This document shows positions 27,255-39,868 of a stretch of 64,000 nt of DNA, piece after piece. Each line of letters opens with the position of its first letter. Position 1 is the first letter of the stretch. Below the pieces are notes generated by a model. That model saw nothing but the letters and a program-made list of their open reading frames with translations. It was not told the origin of the DNA and did no database searches. The stretch is from Methylobacterium sp. Leaf123. GTDB taxonomy: Bacteria; Pseudomonadota; Alphaproteobacteria; Rhizobiales; Beijerinckiaceae. Both the position numbers and the translations under genes were made by a program. Location: positions 377,384 through 441,383 of the forward strand of contig NZ_LMNS01000001.1 in the NCBI RefSeq assembly GCF_001423405.1, given 5' to 3'.

Positions 27255-29849
27255 GTGTTCATGCCCCGAACGACCGGCGACAGGGCGATGAAGGGGTTCA
27301 TGACCAGGGTTCGGATGTCGGACCGCGCAGTGCAGGCTTCCTATCCGGGTGACGATGCGGCCGTTCGCGCCGCGTTGGCGCGCTGGAGAGACGACGCATC
27401 GATCGCGCATCTCGTTCGCGAGGGCAGCGCTCTGCTCGTTCTCGACGAGGCGGCCGAGCGCATCCTTTACGCTGCCGGTGCGGCGCTCCCGCTGCGCGCG
27501 GGCGTTGCCGCTTCGGACGGCGCTATCCTGCCTGCGCTTCGCCTGTCCGAGCAGATCCGCCGCGCCGGTGCCCTGGGCGCGCGGCCTCGCATGATCCGCT
27601 TGCGCTTCGATCCCCGCGGGGTCGCGCCGCCTGTGGTCGCCCTCGCCGCGCGGGTCGAGCTGGGAGAGGGGCATCCGGTCCTGCTCCTCGCTCCGATCGG
27701 CGCCTTGCCGGCCTTGCGGCCGTTCGACAATGGGCCCGCCAAGGCCGATCCGCCCCCCGAGGCTGCGATCCCGGCCGTCGCCCAGCCCGAGGCTCCGCCA
27801 CCATCCCCGGCGCCGGAGGTAGAGACCGAGCCGGCGGAACTGCCGATTCGTGTGATCTGGCGCAGCGATGCCGCGGGCGTGCTGACCCTTGTCTCGCGGA
27901 CCCATCCCGACCTTGCCGAAGCTCTGTCCGGCCGCTTCTGGGACATGCTCGCGACCGACGGTGTGATCGAGGGCGCGGCGCTGACGGAGGCGCTGGCGGG
28001 CCGGCGCACCTTCCGGGCCCTGCCGCTCCTGGTGCGCGGTCGTGCCTACGAGCATACGCTCGAAATCTCAGGCGCTCCTGCCGGCCGTGCGACGGCGGAT
28101 TTCTCCGGCTTCGGCGGCTTCGCGATCCTCGGCGAGCGGCACGCCCGCGTGATGGAGAGCGCGGTCGAGGATGAGGACGACGAACCGGAGGCCCCGCAGG
28201 AAGAGCCGCCGGTCGATGAGGCGGAGGCGGAAGCCGGCCTGTCGGTGAACGAGCATGCCGCCTTCCGCGAAGTCGCGCGCGTTCTCGGATTGCGGTTCGC
28301 CCCCGACGAAGACGCGGACGACGCGGCGCCGATGCCCGCGCGCCCCGAATCCGCGCCGAGCGGCTCGGTGATGCCGTTCCCGGTCCCGCAGGGCCGACTT
28401 TCGGAGGGCGAGACGCGCTCGCGTTTCGCCCTCACCGAGCTGCTCGAAAGCTTGCCGCTCGGCGTGCTCGTCTACCGCGGCAGCGAGATGCTGTTTGCCA
28501 GCCGCACCTTCCTCGATCTCACCGGCTACGCGGATCTGCCGGCCCTGCGTCAGGCGGGTCTGGCGCATCTCTTTCGCGGCCTGCCACCCAGGGACCGGGA
28601 GATCATCGGGCCGGTGCCCTTCGCGCGGCCCGAGGGCGGCACGGTGGCACTCCTCGTCGATCGGGCCGGCCTCGTCTGGGAGGGGGTGCCGGCGGAAATC
28701 TGCCTTGCGCGGGCGATGCCTACGGCCGGCGATGTCCAGCTCCCCGCCGTTCCGGCCAATGCGGCGCGGCTGCGGGCGGAGAAGGTGCTGGATAGCCTGG
28801 AGGAGGGCGTCGTCACCCTCGATGCCGAGGGCCGGGTCGTCGGTCTGAACCCCAGCGCGGCCGAACTCGTCCACGCCCATCCCAAGGAAATCGTGGGCGG
28901 GCGCTTCGCCGATCTGTTCGCGCCCGAGAGCCTGTCGGCGCTGGAAACCGCCGTCACCGATTCCCGCCGCTCGGGCACGAGCGAGATCCACGGCGTGACC
29001 GTGCGCACCGGGGCGGCAGCCTTGCGCCTGCGCATCGCCCGGCTGCTCGGGGAGGACGCGCCGGGCTATTGCGCCAGCCTGCGCGAGATCCGCGACGAGG
29101 ACGCGACGCCTCCGGCTCCGGTTGCGGAAGCCGTGCGGCGGAGCGAGCCCGAGGTGGAGGGCGCCTGGAAGGCCAACGCGCTCGCGCGGGTGAGCCGCGA
29201 GATCCGCCCGTCGCTCAATGCGATCCTCGGCCTCACCGACATGATGCTCTCCGACCGGTTCGACCGGGCGGATGCCGAACGTCTGGAGGCCTATTTGCGC
29301 GAGGTGCGCCTTTCCGGCGGCCGGATCGCCAGCCTTATCGACGATTTGCGCGATCTTGCCGAGATTCAGGCCGGCCGCGGCAAGCTCACCTTCGCCGACC
29401 TCGCGCTGAACGATCTCGTCGCCTCCTGCATCGCCGTGCAGCAGCCGCAGGCGGCGCGCGACCGCATCGTCCTGCGCACCAGCCTCGCCCCCAACCTGCC
29501 GGCGATGAAGGCCGACGAGCGTTCGATCCGGCAGGCGGCGCTGACCGTGCTCGGAAACGCGATCCGCGTGACGGAGGCCGGCGGTCAGGTGATCGTCTCG
29601 ACCACGCTGGCCGAGCGGGGCGAGGTCGCCCTGCGTGTGCGCGACACCGGCACCGGCATGACCGAGGACGAACTGATGAGCGCGCTGGAGCCGTTCGGGG
29701 CCGATCTCGGCCCGGCTCCGGAGGGCGACGAGAAGGGGTTCGGTCTGACCCTGACCAAGGCGCTCGTGGAGGCCAATCGCGGACGTTTCCGCATCAGCAG
29801 CCGCAAGGACGAGGGCACCCTCGTCGAAATGCTGTTTCCGGCCGCCTGA
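27255..29849 (+). CDS. Large PAS-containing histidine kinase homologue lacking the phosphoacceptor histidine
   Basis: Up to 864 residues; GTG at 27255 gives the longest form, while ATG at 27300 has AAGGGG before it and may be the true start. No membrane helix is seen, so it is cytoplasmic. After a Pro/Glu-rich middle come two PAS-like domains (about 405-500 and 515-620), a DHp region and an HATPase_c domain. In the DHp region the usual H-E-[LI]-R-T-P-L-N motif reads R-E-I-R-P-S-L-N; codon 29196-29198 is CGC (Arg) where His is expected. The ATP-site boxes are recognisable (GNAIRVTEAGG, RDTGTGM, GFGLTLTKAL). It resembles PleC/DivJ/DivL-type kinases, of which DivL also lacks His. Role unknown. 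Confidence 0.8.
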   Translation: MFMPRTTGDRAMKGFMTRVRMSDRAVQASYPGDDAAVRAALARWRDDASIAHLVREGSALLVLDEAAERILYAAGAALPLRAGVAASDGAILPALRLSEQIRRAGALGARPRMIRLRFDPRGVAPPVVALAARVELGEGHPVLLLAPIGALPALRPFDNGPAKADPPPEAAIPAVAQPEAPPPSPAPEVETEPAELPIRVIWRSDAAGVLTLVSRTHPDLAEALSGRFWDMLATDGVIEGAALTEALAGRRTFRALPLLVRGRAYEHTLEISGAPAGRATADFSGFGGFAILGERHARVMESAVEDEDDEPEAPQEEPPVDEAEAEAGLSVNEHAAFREVARVLGLRFAPDEDADDAAPMPARPESAPSGSVMPFPVPQGRLSEGETRSRFALTELLESLPLGVLVYRGSEMLFASRTFLDLTGYADLPALRQAGLAHLFRGLPPRDREIIGPVPFARPEGGTVALLVDRAGLVWEGVPAEICLARAMPTAGDVQLPAVPANAARLRAEKVLDSLEEGVVTLDAEGRVVGLNPSAAELVHAHPKEIVGGRFADLFAPESLSALETAVTDSRRSGTSEIHGVTVRTGAAALRLRIARLLGEDAPGYCASLREIRDEDATPPAPVAEAVRRSEPEVEGAWKANALARVSREIRPSLNAILGLTDMMLSDRFDRADAERLEAYLREVRLSGGRIASLIDDLRDLAEIQAGRGKLTFADLALNDLVASCIAVQQPQAARDRIVLRTSLAPNLPAMKADERSIRQAALTVLGNAIRVTEAGGQVIVSTTLAERGEVALRVRDTGTGMTEDELMSALEPFGADLGPAPEGDEKGFGLTLTKALVEANRGRFRISSRKDEGTLVEMLFPAA

Positions 29850-30109
29850 CCTGCCGGAACGCCGACGGGAACCGCGGCGGCGCCCGCCTAATTCCCATGA
29901 CACGACAAGCGTTTCCCGGACTTGCTGCGGAAGGCGCTTGGTCTGTGTGACGCCTCCAATGAATTACTGTGCAACTCGATTGCGCAAAACTGCCGAACTG
30001 GACTTTTTGGTGCTTGCCGGGTGTATTCAACTGCGCTTAAGAGTTCTGAGGAAGCCCCGGCTGCGCGGACCTTCGCGATACGATCGGGCACCGGCAGGGA
30101 AGAATCCAA

Positions 30110-32059
<1,950 letters not shown>

Positions 32060-32072
32060 GCGCAACATGACA

Positions 32073-32099
32073 GCGCCCGCCGCCTCGTAGGGCGGGCGC
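32073..32099 (+). terminator. Hairpin after acs
   Basis: GCGCCCGCC (32073-32081) pairs with GGCGGGCGC (32091-32099), 9-nt loop, 14 bases past the acs stop. No T tract follows, so it may attenuate rather than fully stop transcription into DUF485-actP. Confidence 0.5.
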
Positions 32100-32277
32100 C
32101 GTTCCGGGCACGGCCCCGATGCCTGGAATTCACGGTCCCGGTCGCCCGCTTCGGGCGGTCCGGTGCCGATTTCGACCGGAGCGGACGCCAACGCTTCCGG
32201 TGTCCCCATCACAGAACAAGCAGCCGATCACCCGGCCCCAAGGCCGCGGTGAAACAGGATCGCGCGGGAGGAGATTG

Positions 32278-32664
32278 ATGAGTAGCATCCAGACGGTGAG
32301 GCCGTCCGCCACGTCGGACGCCCGCACCCTGCACGGGGCAGGCGCCCTCGACATGCCCGAGCCCGATCAGCGGCTCGACCGGATCGCCGAACACCCGATC
32401 TTCAAGACGCTGGTTCACGAGCGCACGCGCTTCGGCTGGATCCTCACCGGCCTGATGCTGGTGGTCTATTTCGGCTTCATCGGCCTCATCGCCTTCGACA
32501 AGGCGCTGCTCGCGACGAAGGTCGGCGGCACGGCTTCGCTCGGTTTCTACATGGGCATGTTCGTCATCGTCTTCGCCTTCATCCTCACGGGCATCTACGT
32601 CGCCCGCGCCAACACCCGCTACGACCGGCTCTCGGCCGAACTCATCCGGAGCCTCGCGAAATGA
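32278..32664 (+). CDS. DUF485 membrane protein, acetate transport partner
   Basis: 128 residues from ATG at 32278, preceded by a GGGAGGAG ribosome-binding site. After a soluble N-terminus come two membrane helices ([20 protein letters not shown] and [19 protein letters not shown]) ending in [11 protein letters not shown], the standard DUF485 layout. These small proteins are encoded next to actP/yjcG in most genomes (yjcH). The stop overlaps the actP start (ATGA), so the two are coupled. Confidence 0.9.
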   Translation: MSSIQTVRPSATSDARTLHGAGALDMPEPDQRLDRIAEHPIFKTLVHERTRFGWILTGLMLVVYFGFIGLIAFDKALLATKVGGTASLGFYMGMFVIVFAFILTGIYVARANTRYDRLSAELIRSLAK

Positions 32665-34361
32665 TCCGTCCCATTTCCCGATCCGTAGCGCTCCTCGGCG
32701 CGAGCCTCGCGCTCGGCGCCGGTTCGGCGCTGGCCGCCGGCCCCGATATGGGCGCCGTGCAGCAGCAGGCCACGAACTGGCCCGCGATCTTCATGTTCCT
32801 GTTCTTCGTGCTGTTCACCCTCGGGATCACCTACCGGGCGGCGAAGGGATCGAAGTCGGCGGCCGACTTCTACGCGGCCGGCGGCGGCATCTCCGCCCGC
32901 ACGAACTCGCTCGCGATCGCCGGCGACTACATGTCGGCGGCGTCCTTCCTCGGCATCTCCGGCCTAGTCTATTCCTCGGGCTTCGACGGCCTGATCTACT
33001 CGACGGGCTTTCTCGTCGGCTGGCCGATCGTGCTGTTCCTGATCGCCGAGCGCCTGCGCAACCTCGGCAAGTTCACCTTCGCCGACGTGGCGAGCTTCCG
33101 CCTCGATCAGACCTCGATCCGCATCATCTCGGCGACCGGCACCCTTGTCGTGGTGGCGTTCTACCTGATCGCGCAGATGGTCGGCGCCGGTAAGCTGATC
33201 CAGCTCCTGTTCGGCCTGCCCTACCTCTACGCGGTGGTGATCGTCGGCGCACTGATGATCATCTACGTCGCCTTCGGCGGCATGAAGGCGACGACCTGGG
33301 TGCAGGTCATCAAGGCCTGCCTGCTTCTGGGCGGCGCGACCTTCATGGCCGGCGCCGTGCTCTACAAATACGGCTTCAGCCCGGAGAAGCTGTTCGCCGC
33401 CGCCGTGCAGACGCATCCGAAGGGCGATTCCATCATGGCGCCCGGCGGCCTCGTCACGAACCCGATCGACTCGATCTCGCTAGGCGTCGGCCTGATGTTC
33501 GGCACGGCGGGCCTGCCGCACATCCTGATGCGCTTCTTCACGGTGTCGGACGCGCAAGCCGCGCGGAAGTCGGTGTTCTACGCCACCGGTCTGATCGGCT
33601 ACTTCTACATCCTCACCTTCATCATCGGCTTCGGCGGCATCGCCCTGCTGATGTCCGACCCGAGCTACTTCAAGCTCGGCGCTGACGGCGCGGCCTACGA
33701 CAAGATCAAGGACATGGTCGGTGGCACCAACATGGTGGCCGTGAACCTCGCCAACGCGGTGGGTGGGCCGTACTTCCTCGGCTTCATCTCGGCGGTGGCC
33801 TTCGCGACCATCCTCGCGGTGGTGGCGGGCCTGACGCTCGCCGGCGCCTCGGCGATCAGCCACGATCTCTACGCCCAGGTCTTCGCCCGCGGCCGCACCA
33901 CGGAGAAGGCGGAAGTGAACCTCTCCAAGTTCTCCGCCGTCGGCATCGGTATCGTCGCGATCTATCTCGGCTACGTGTTCGAGAACCAGAACGTCGCCTT
34001 CATGGTCGGCCTCGCCTTCTCGGTGGCGGCGAGCTGCAACTTCCCGGTCCTGGCCATGTCGATCCTCTGGCGCGGCACCACGACCGGGGGTGCGCTCATC
34101 GGCGGCCTCGTTGGGCTCGTGGCGGCGGTGGTCATGGTGGTGCTGTCCGATGCGGTCTGGGTGAAGACCTTCGGCTATCCGGCCGCTCTGTTCCCCTATG
34201 CCAACCCGGCCCTGTTCTCGATGCCGCTCGCCTTCCTGACGATCTGGGGCATCTCGACCATCGACCGGACCCGCCGGGGCAACCGTGAGCGTGCCGCCTT
34301 CGACGCACAGTTCGTGCGTTCGGAGACCGGCATCGGAGCCTCGGGGGCGCACGCCCACTGA
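32661..34361 (+). CDS. actP: Cation/acetate symporter
   Basis: 566 residues. A signal peptide-like N-terminus (ending SALAAGPD) is followed by about 13 membrane helices of the sodium:solute symporter family; [33 protein letters not shown] is the characteristic first conserved block, here spanning about residues 70-105. It takes up acetate and related small carboxylates with a cation, feeding Acs. Its end is marked by a terminator shared with purH. Confidence 0.92.
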   Translation: MIRPISRSVALLGASLALGAGSALAAGPDMGAVQQQATNWPAIFMFLFFVLFTLGITYRAAKGSKSAADFYAAGGGISARTNSLAIAGDYMSAASFLGISGLVYSSGFDGLIYSTGFLVGWPIVLFLIAERLRNLGKFTFADVASFRLDQTSIRIISATGTLVVVAFYLIAQMVGAGKLIQLLFGLPYLYAVVIVGALMIIYVAFGGMKATTWVQVIKACLLLGGATFMAGAVLYKYGFSPEKLFAAAVQTHPKGDSIMAPGGLVTNPIDSISLGVGLMFGTAGLPHILMRFFTVSDAQAARKSVFYATGLIGYFYILTFIIGFGGIALLMSDPSYFKLGADGAAYDKIKDMVGGTNMVAVNLANAVGGPYFLGFISAVAFATILAVVAGLTLAGASAISHDLYAQVFARGRTTEKAEVNLSKFSAVGIGIVAIYLGYVFENQNVAFMVGLAFSVAASCNFPVLAMSILWRGTTTGGALIGGLVGLVAAVVMVVLSDAVWVKTFGYPAALFPYANPALFSMPLAFLTIWGISTIDRTRRGNRERAAFDAQFVRSETGIGASGAHAH

Positions 34362-34466
34362 CGGTCCAACCCTCGCGCGCCGGTCCGGATCGGCGCGCGA
34401 GATCGCTCCCGCGGGCAGCGCACTCCAAAACACCGATGAGGCGCGTCTCCTCCCGGTGAGACAAAA

Positions 34467-34497
34467 AAGGCCCCGCCTTCCAGCGGGGCCTTCTTTT
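34467..34497. terminator. Terminator between convergent actP and purH
   Basis: 10-bp stem AAGGCCCCGC / GCGGGGCCTT with loop CTTCCA, flanked by AAAAAA on the left and CTTTTT on the right, so it can end transcripts from both sides. Confidence 0.85.
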
Positions 34498-34514
34498 TGG
34501 TCGATGCGGTCGGG

Positions 34515-36131
34515 TCAGTGCCGGAAGTGGCGCACGCCGGTGAACACCATGGCGAGCCCGGCCTCGTCGGCGGCCTGGATCACCTCGTCGTCGCGCATCG
34601 AGCCGCCGGGCTGGATCACGGCGGTGGCACCGGCCTCGGCGGCGGCGAGCAGGCCGTCGGCGAAGGGGAAGAAGGCGTCGGAGGCCACCGCCGAACCCTT
34701 GGCGAGGCTCTCGGACAGCCCCAGGCGCTGCGCCGCTTCCGCCGCCTTGCGTGCGGCGGTGATCGAGGAATCCACCCGCGACATCTGGCCGGCGCCGATG
34801 CCGACCGTGGCGCCGCCCTTGGCGTAGACGATGGCATTCGACTTCACGTGCTTGGCCACCCGATAGGCGAAGCGCATGTCGGCGAGTTCCGCCTCGCTCG
34901 GGGCACGCTTCGTCACGACCTTCAGGTCCATGTCGTCGACGCTCAAAGCATCCCGGCCCTGGACCAAGAAGCCGCCCGCCACGGTGCGGATGACCTCGCC
35001 CTTCGCCCGCGGATCGGCGAGGCCGCCTGCCAGCAGCAGCCGCAGGTTCTTCTTGGCGCCGACGATGGCAAGCGCCTCCTCGGAGGCATCGGGGGCGATG
35101 ATGACCTCGGTGAAGATTTCGACGATCTTTCTCGCCGCCTCGGCGTCGAGCGTCCGGTTGAGGGCGACGATGCCGCCGAAGGCCGAGGTCGGGTCGCAGG
35201 CCAGCGCCTGCTCATAGGCCGCCAGCAGATCCGGGCCTTCCGCAACGCCGCAGGGGTTGGCGTGCTTGATGATCGCCACCGCCGCCGTGCGGGCCGGGTC
35301 GAATTCGGCGACGCATTCATAGGCCGCGTCGGTGTCGTTGAGATTGTTGTAGGAAAGCTCCTTGCCCTGGACCTGACGGGCGGTGGCGATGCCGGGGCGC
35401 AGGGTGCCGGGCAGGCGGTAGAAGGCGGCCGACTGGTGCGGGTTCTCGCCGTAGCGCAGGCTCTGGGCGAGCGTCCCGCCAAGCGCCTTGAAGGTCGGGG
35501 CCTTATCGCGTCCCTCGACCTCGGCGAGCCAGTTGGCGATCGCCGCGTCGTAGGAGGCGGTGCGTGAGAACGCCTTCTGCGCGAGCCGGCGGCGGGTCAC
35601 GGCGGTGAGGTTGCCGTCATGCTCCGCGAGTTCGGCGAGGATGGCCGCGTAGTCCAAGACATCGACCACCACGGCCACGTCGGCATGGTTCTTGGCCGCC
35701 GCGCGGATCATCGCCGGGCCGCCAACATCGATGTTTTCGACGCAATCGTCGTAGGCCTTGCCGGCCTTCAGCGTTTCCTCGAACGGGTAGAGGTTGACCA
35801 CGAGCAGGTCGATCGCGCCGATGCCGTGGGCGGCCAAAGCCGCCTGATGCTCGGGGTTGTCGCGCACCGCGAGCAAGCCGCCATGAACCGCCGGATGCAG
35901 GGTCTTCACCCGGCCGTCCATCATCTCGGGGAAACGAGTCAGCTCGGACACTTCCCGGACGGCGAGCCCGGCTTCGGTCAGCGCGCGGTGGGTGCCGCCC
36001 GTCGAGACCAGCTCGACGCCGCGCTGGCTCAGCGCCGCAGCGAAGTCCGTGAGCCCGGTCTTGTCCGAAACGGAAAGGAGGGCGCGGGTGACCCGGATCT
36101 GGTCGCGCGGCATCGGTATCGCCTGTGTCAT
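34515..36131 (-). CDS. purH: Bifunctional AICAR transformylase / IMP cyclohydrolase
   Basis: 538 residues from ATG at 36131; a longer open frame upstream is rejected because the [14 protein letters not shown] start matches the family. The N-terminal MGS-like cyclohydrolase domain shows [34 protein letters not shown] and HGGLLA. The transformylase domain shows [33 protein letters not shown] and a C-terminal [10 protein letters not shown]. It performs the last two steps of IMP synthesis. The heparinase-family gene lies upstream (228-bp gap) on the same strand. Confidence 0.95.
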   Translation of the reverse strand: MTQAIPMPRDQIRVTRALLSVSDKTGLTDFAAALSQRGVELVSTGGTHRALTEAGLAVREVSELTRFPEMMDGRVKTLHPAVHGGLLAVRDNPEHQAALAAHGIGAIDLLVVNLYPFEETLKAGKAYDDCVENIDVGGPAMIRAAAKNHADVAVVVDVLDYAAILAELAEHDGNLTAVTRRRLAQKAFSRTASYDAAIANWLAEVEGRDKAPTFKALGGTLAQSLRYGENPHQSAAFYRLPGTLRPGIATARQVQGKELSYNNLNDTDAAYECVAEFDPARTAAVAIIKHANPCGVAEGPDLLAAYEQALACDPTSAFGGIVALNRTLDAEAARKIVEIFTEVIIAPDASEEALAIVGAKKNLRLLLAGGLADPRAKGEVIRTVAGGFLVQGRDALSVDDMDLKVVTKRAPSEAELADMRFAYRVAKHVKSNAIVYAKGGATVGIGAGQMSRVDSSITAARKAAEAAQRLGLSESLAKGSAVASDAFFPFADGLLAAAEAGATAVIQPGGSMRDDEVIQAADEAGLAMVFTGVRHFRH

Positions 36132-36359
36132 TAGTGAAGGAATTGGCGCGCGCGGTAGCACAGAACCGGCCGGGGCGGCCAGTTGAAGCGGACGTTGTCC
36201 GGCTACAGAGGCGCTTGTTTCAACCGCTACACTTAAGAGCCGCGTTGGACCGAGCGGCATGGACGCCGTCGTTGGGGGTCTTCCGTGCATCCGGCGGCCG
36301 CGCGCCGCTCCGCAATTGCGGGGCAGTCGGCGATGAGCCGGGGTCATCGCCGCCTGGAA

Positions 36360-38138
36360 TCAGATCTGCTCGATCTGCCAGCGCACCGACGCCTCGTCGT
36401 CCACCGTCAAGTGCAGGACGATCTGCGCGGTCCGCCGCGCGCCGACGACGCCCGCGAAGTAGACGCTCTCCTCGATCGCCGCGGTCGCGCCCTCCACCGT
36501 GAAGCGCCATCGCTCCCCGGTCGGCAAGCCCAGCAACACGCTGCCGTCGTCCTGAGGCTGCGTCGCCACCGCGGTGTGGAGGTGGAAGCGTACCGCCACC
36601 GGCTGGGGCTGCGAGCGCGGGCGCTTGCTCTCACGCCGGAACGCGTCCTCGCCCGCCAGCCGCACCGGGCCGTCGGAGAGGCGCCAGCGGCGCTCGTGCA
36701 GGATGCCGAATTCGGTGACGTAGCCGTCATGGCGCGCGGCGAGGACCGCGGCGCCGTTCTCCGTGCGCCGCTCGACCGCGACCGGACCGGGGCCGCGCAG
36801 GACTACGGGGCCGCGGCGATACAGCAGCCAGCGGGCGGCGATCCGGCTGATCCACCAATCCTCCGGCTCGTCGAGGAAGCGGCAGGAGGAGGTGTCGGCG
36901 ACCGTCGCCGTCGAGTGGGCGGCGGTGCTTCGCGCCGCGCGGCGCAACTCGCCGCCGCTCGCGGGACTGCCGCAATTGACGACGATGCGCTGCGCCCCGC
37001 TCGTCAGCTCGAAGGAGAGGCAGCCGGCCCCGGCCTCGCGCGACTGGTCCATCGGCGGCGGCGCGCCGACATCGCAGACGAGCACGACCCGGCCCAATTC
37101 GAGCCGGGCGTAGCCGGAATGAGAGGCGTACATCAGCGGTTCGGTGCCGGCCCCGTCATAGACCAGCAGGGTGGCGAGATGGTCGGCCGCCGTCACGCCC
37201 ATGCCGTTGAAATGGCTGAGCGAGGCATCGCCGTGCCGCAGCAGGCGTAGCGCCGGCAGCATCCGATCGACGGCGCGCAGCAGCGCCTCCGGCGGATCGA
37301 CGCTGCGGCTGAGGAAGCTCTGGCGCAGGGGCAGCAGATCGAGCAGCAGCTCCATGGCGAAGCGCGGATCGCGGGACCGGTGGCCGCCATCCGGCAGGAT
37401 CTGCGCTTCGAGTTCACGCACGAGGATGCGGGTGGCCCGGCGCAGGATCGGCTCGATCCCCTCGCAGCACAAACCGGCATAGGTCAGCGCCACCGCCGCC
37501 AGCAGGCGCGATTGCGGCGGTGACGAGCGCCGCAGCGAGCGCTCCAGTTCCCGCGCGCCCTTGCCCACGGCCTTGAGGAAGGCCTGGTAGAAGGCGTGGT
37601 CGGCCCCCTCCAGCACCAGCGGCGACTGGCACAGGAACGAGATCAGCCGGCGTGAGGCGACCGGCACCGGGCTGGCACGCGCCGCCTCGCCGCGTCCGCT
37701 CATGAAATCCGAGACGAAGGCGCGGGCATTGGCCCGGGCCAGCGCCGTGTCGGCGGCGCGCAGGTGGCGCAGCCAACCGAAGCCGTAGAGCGCGTCCGCC
37801 CATTCGGGGGAGGGGGGATCGTAGTCGAAGGGCGAGCGTCCGCTCACCACCAGCGAGCGGCCGGCGAAGACGAACAGGCCGGAATAGATGTCGTCGGCGA
37901 GCGAGGCGTCGCTGGTCCGCAGGTCGTGCGGCGCGATCACAAGGCCGGTCACCCGCGCGCGGGTGAGGATCTCGGGCCGCGCCGTGAGCTGTGCCGTCCG
38001 CTCGCGAACCGCGCGGACGATCTCGTGACCGAGCAGGCGGTAGAGCTGCCAGCGTTCGGGGCCCCTGCCCAAGCCGTATCCTCCGAGCCTTCGAGACGGG
38101 CCGTACGGGTCGCCGCCCGGACCCGCACGATGGGGCAT
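36360..38138 (-). CDS. Heparinase II/III-family protein
   Basis: About 592 residues from ATG at 38138 (a TTG at 38159 is also possible). The N-terminal half is an alpha/alpha toroid-like region (FDYDPPSPEWADALYGFGWLRHL...), the C-terminal half the beta-rich Heparinase_II_III domain with ASHSGYARLELGR, CDVGAPPP, GCLSFELTSGAQRIVVNCGSP and a second strand set to the end. Members are polysaccharide lyases or uncharacterised envelope enzymes. No signal peptide is seen. It lies upstream of purH, an arrangement common in this order. Substrate unknown; alginate- or GAG-like polymers cannot be assumed. Confidence 0.82.
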   Translation of the reverse strand: MPHRAGPGGDPYGPSRRLGGYGLGRGPERWQLYRLLGHEIVRAVRERTAQLTARPEILTRARVTGLVIAPHDLRTSDASLADDIYSGLFVFAGRSLVVSGRSPFDYDPPSPEWADALYGFGWLRHLRAADTALARANARAFVSDFMSGRGEAARASPVPVASRRLISFLCQSPLVLEGADHAFYQAFLKAVGKGARELERSLRRSSPPQSRLLAAVALTYAGLCCEGIEPILRRATRILVRELEAQILPDGGHRSRDPRFAMELLLDLLPLRQSFLSRSVDPPEALLRAVDRMLPALRLLRHGDASLSHFNGMGVTAADHLATLLVYDGAGTEPLMYASHSGYARLELGRVVLVCDVGAPPPMDQSREAGAGCLSFELTSGAQRIVVNCGSPASGGELRRAARSTAAHSTATVADTSSCRFLDEPEDWWISRIAARWLLYRRGPVVLRGPGPVAVERRTENGAAVLAARHDGYVTEFGILHERRWRLSDGPVRLAGEDAFRRESKRPRSQPQPVAVRFHLHTAVATQPQDDGSVLLGLPTGERWRFTVEGATAAIEESVYFAGVVGARRTAQIVLHLTVDDEASVRWQIEQI

Positions 38139-38259
38139 CCGGCAGGCGGCTTCGGCCAAGCTTATGCCTGTCCTCTTAACCGCCCTTTAACGCTGTGTCG
38201 TCCTCGCGGGGCCCGGCATCCCCGCAATGCACCGGCGCGACGCGGCGGCGCTTCGCCGC

Positions 38260-39108
38260 TCAGGCGGGGCCGGTCTCGACCGGGCGGGCGGGATCGGCGC
38301 CCCATTCCGACCACGAGCCGTCGTAGAGCGCCCGCGGCGGCTTGCCCAATGTCTCGAGGGCCAGCGCGACGATGGCCGCGGTCACGCCCGAGCCGCAGGT
38401 GGTGACGACGGGCCGGTCGAGATCGACGCCGGCCTCCGCGATCGCGGCTCGCAGCGAGGCCTCGTCCCGCAGTCGGCCATTCGCCTGGAGGGCGGCGTAG
38501 TGGAGATTCCTGGCGCCCGGCATATGGCCGGGGCGCACGCCGGGGCGGGGCTCCGCCTCCTCGCCGCGGAAGCGCGGGCCGGAGCGGGCATCGACCACCT
38601 GCGTCGTGCCGCCGGCCAGGGCGCGGGCGATGTCCCCCGCATCCGCCACGGCGCCGTTGTCGAGCCGGGCGGTGAAATGGCGCCGGTCGCGCGGGCGGCC
38701 CTCGCCGTCCTCGGTCGGGTAGCCCGCCGCGACCCATGCCGGCATGCCGCCTTCGAGAATCTTGACCTCGCGCATGCCGAAGGTCTGGAGCATCCAGCGA
38801 ACCCGCGGCGCGGAGAACAGCCCCATCCCGTCATAGACGACGACCTGCGCCCCGTCGCCGACCCCGAGCGCGCGCATCTTCGAGGAGAACACCTCGGGCC
38901 GCGGCAGCATGTGGGGCAGGGCGGAGTCGGTGTCGCTCATCGCGTCCAGATCGAAGCGGATCGCGCCGGGGATGTGGGCCGCCTGATACTCGGCCGCGGC
39001 GTCGCGTCCCTGCGCCGGCAGGTACCACGAGGCATCGAGCACGACGACGTCCGGCGCGTTCAGGCGCTGATGCAGCCAGTCCACCGTGACGAAGGGCGAT
39101 GTGGTCAT
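38260..39108 (-). CDS. sseA: 3-mercaptopyruvate sulfurtransferase (rhodanese family)
   Basis: 282 residues from ATG at 39108. Two rhodanese domains: the first inactive (VVVLDASWYLP, HIPGAIRFDLD), the second with the catalytic loop TTCGSGVTAA. CGSGVTA is the mercaptopyruvate-type loop (thiosulfate sulfurtransferases usually have CRKGVTA). ARSGPRFRGEEAEPRPGVRPGHMPGA is the conserved stretch at about residues 182-207. It is cytosolic, serving sulfur transfer and cysteine breakdown. Confidence 0.9.
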   Translation of the reverse strand: MTTSPFVTVDWLHQRLNAPDVVVLDASWYLPAQGRDAAAEYQAAHIPGAIRFDLDAMSDTDSALPHMLPRPEVFSSKMRALGVGDGAQVVVYDGMGLFSAPRVRWMLQTFGMREVKILEGGMPAWVAAGYPTEDGEGRPRDRRHFTARLDNGAVADAGDIARALAGGTTQVVDARSGPRFRGEEAEPRPGVRPGHMPGARNLHYAALQANGRLRDEASLRAAIAEAGVDLDRPVVTTCGSGVTAAIVALALETLGKPPRALYDGSWSEWGADPARPVETGPA

Positions 39109-39359
39109 GAATATCCTCGCTGCGCGGGTCTTCGCGGGGAAGACACCACATCCGGCATTGGCGGGAATTCGGCAAGGCCGCGCGCCCAAAAGTCATGGCA
39201 ATCGCGCGAGGCCGCTCACGGGCCTCGCGGCGCTTGAGGCTGGAAGAGAAACCAGTGCGATCGCGCTGCGCAAAAGCGGGCGCGACGGTGTGGCGTCCGT
39301 GACGCCCGCTGCCACCGACGCGATCTTGGGGTAAGCGCGGGACGACAGCGAGAGAGTGG

Positions 39360-39602
39360 ATGTCCGTGCGAGAAACCTATCACATCGAAGTGCTCGGGCC
39401 GGAGGAGCCGGACGCGCCGGGCGGCGTGCAGCAGCGGGTCTCCGTGCGGACGGCGAGCCCGGAGGCGGCGGCGGAGCGGGCTAAGCGGCTGTTCGCTCGG
39501 GCGCGGGTGCCGCAACGCGCGCGCACGGCCGCCGAAGCGGTTCGCGTCATCGACGGCGCCGGCATCGAGATTTTCAGCATGAGCCAATTCGACGAGGCGT
39601 GA
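39360..39602 (+). CDS. Small conserved-looking protein of unknown function
   Basis: 80 residues from ATG at 39360, preceded by GAGAGAGTGG. It is highly charged, with an AERAKRLFARARVPQRARTA central helix region and strands at both ends (YHIEVLG, VRVIDGAGIEIFSMSQFD). I do not recognise it. Codon pattern is like its neighbours, so a real gene is likely. It is divergent from sseA. Confidence 0.55.
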   Translation: MSVRETYHIEVLGPEEPDAPGGVQQRVSVRTASPEAAAERAKRLFARARVPQRARTAAEAVRVIDGAGIEIFSMSQFDEA

Positions 39603-39868
39603 ACGCGGCACGCCAACATTCATTGACTTCGCGGGTGCAACATCGCATATGGCACGTGCAGCGTCAGCGACCGAACGGGGTCGCTTGAGGGGGCTGCGTG
39701 ACGGTTCGCGCCTTTCCGAGGTTGTGCCCCGGCCCCTCTCTTCAACGTGTATGCACCCCAGGCCGCCCCATCACGCGGGCAGCCTCCCGGACCGATGGAC
39801 CCGCCTTTGATCGTCCCGCGCGAATTGATGCGCCGGATTGCGGGTTCCGCTGCCTTGAAAGTACCGAC

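Noticed and set aside
36132..36347. N-terminal extension of purH to 36347
   Set aside because: The added residues have no similarity to PurH, and the family start fits ATG at 36131.
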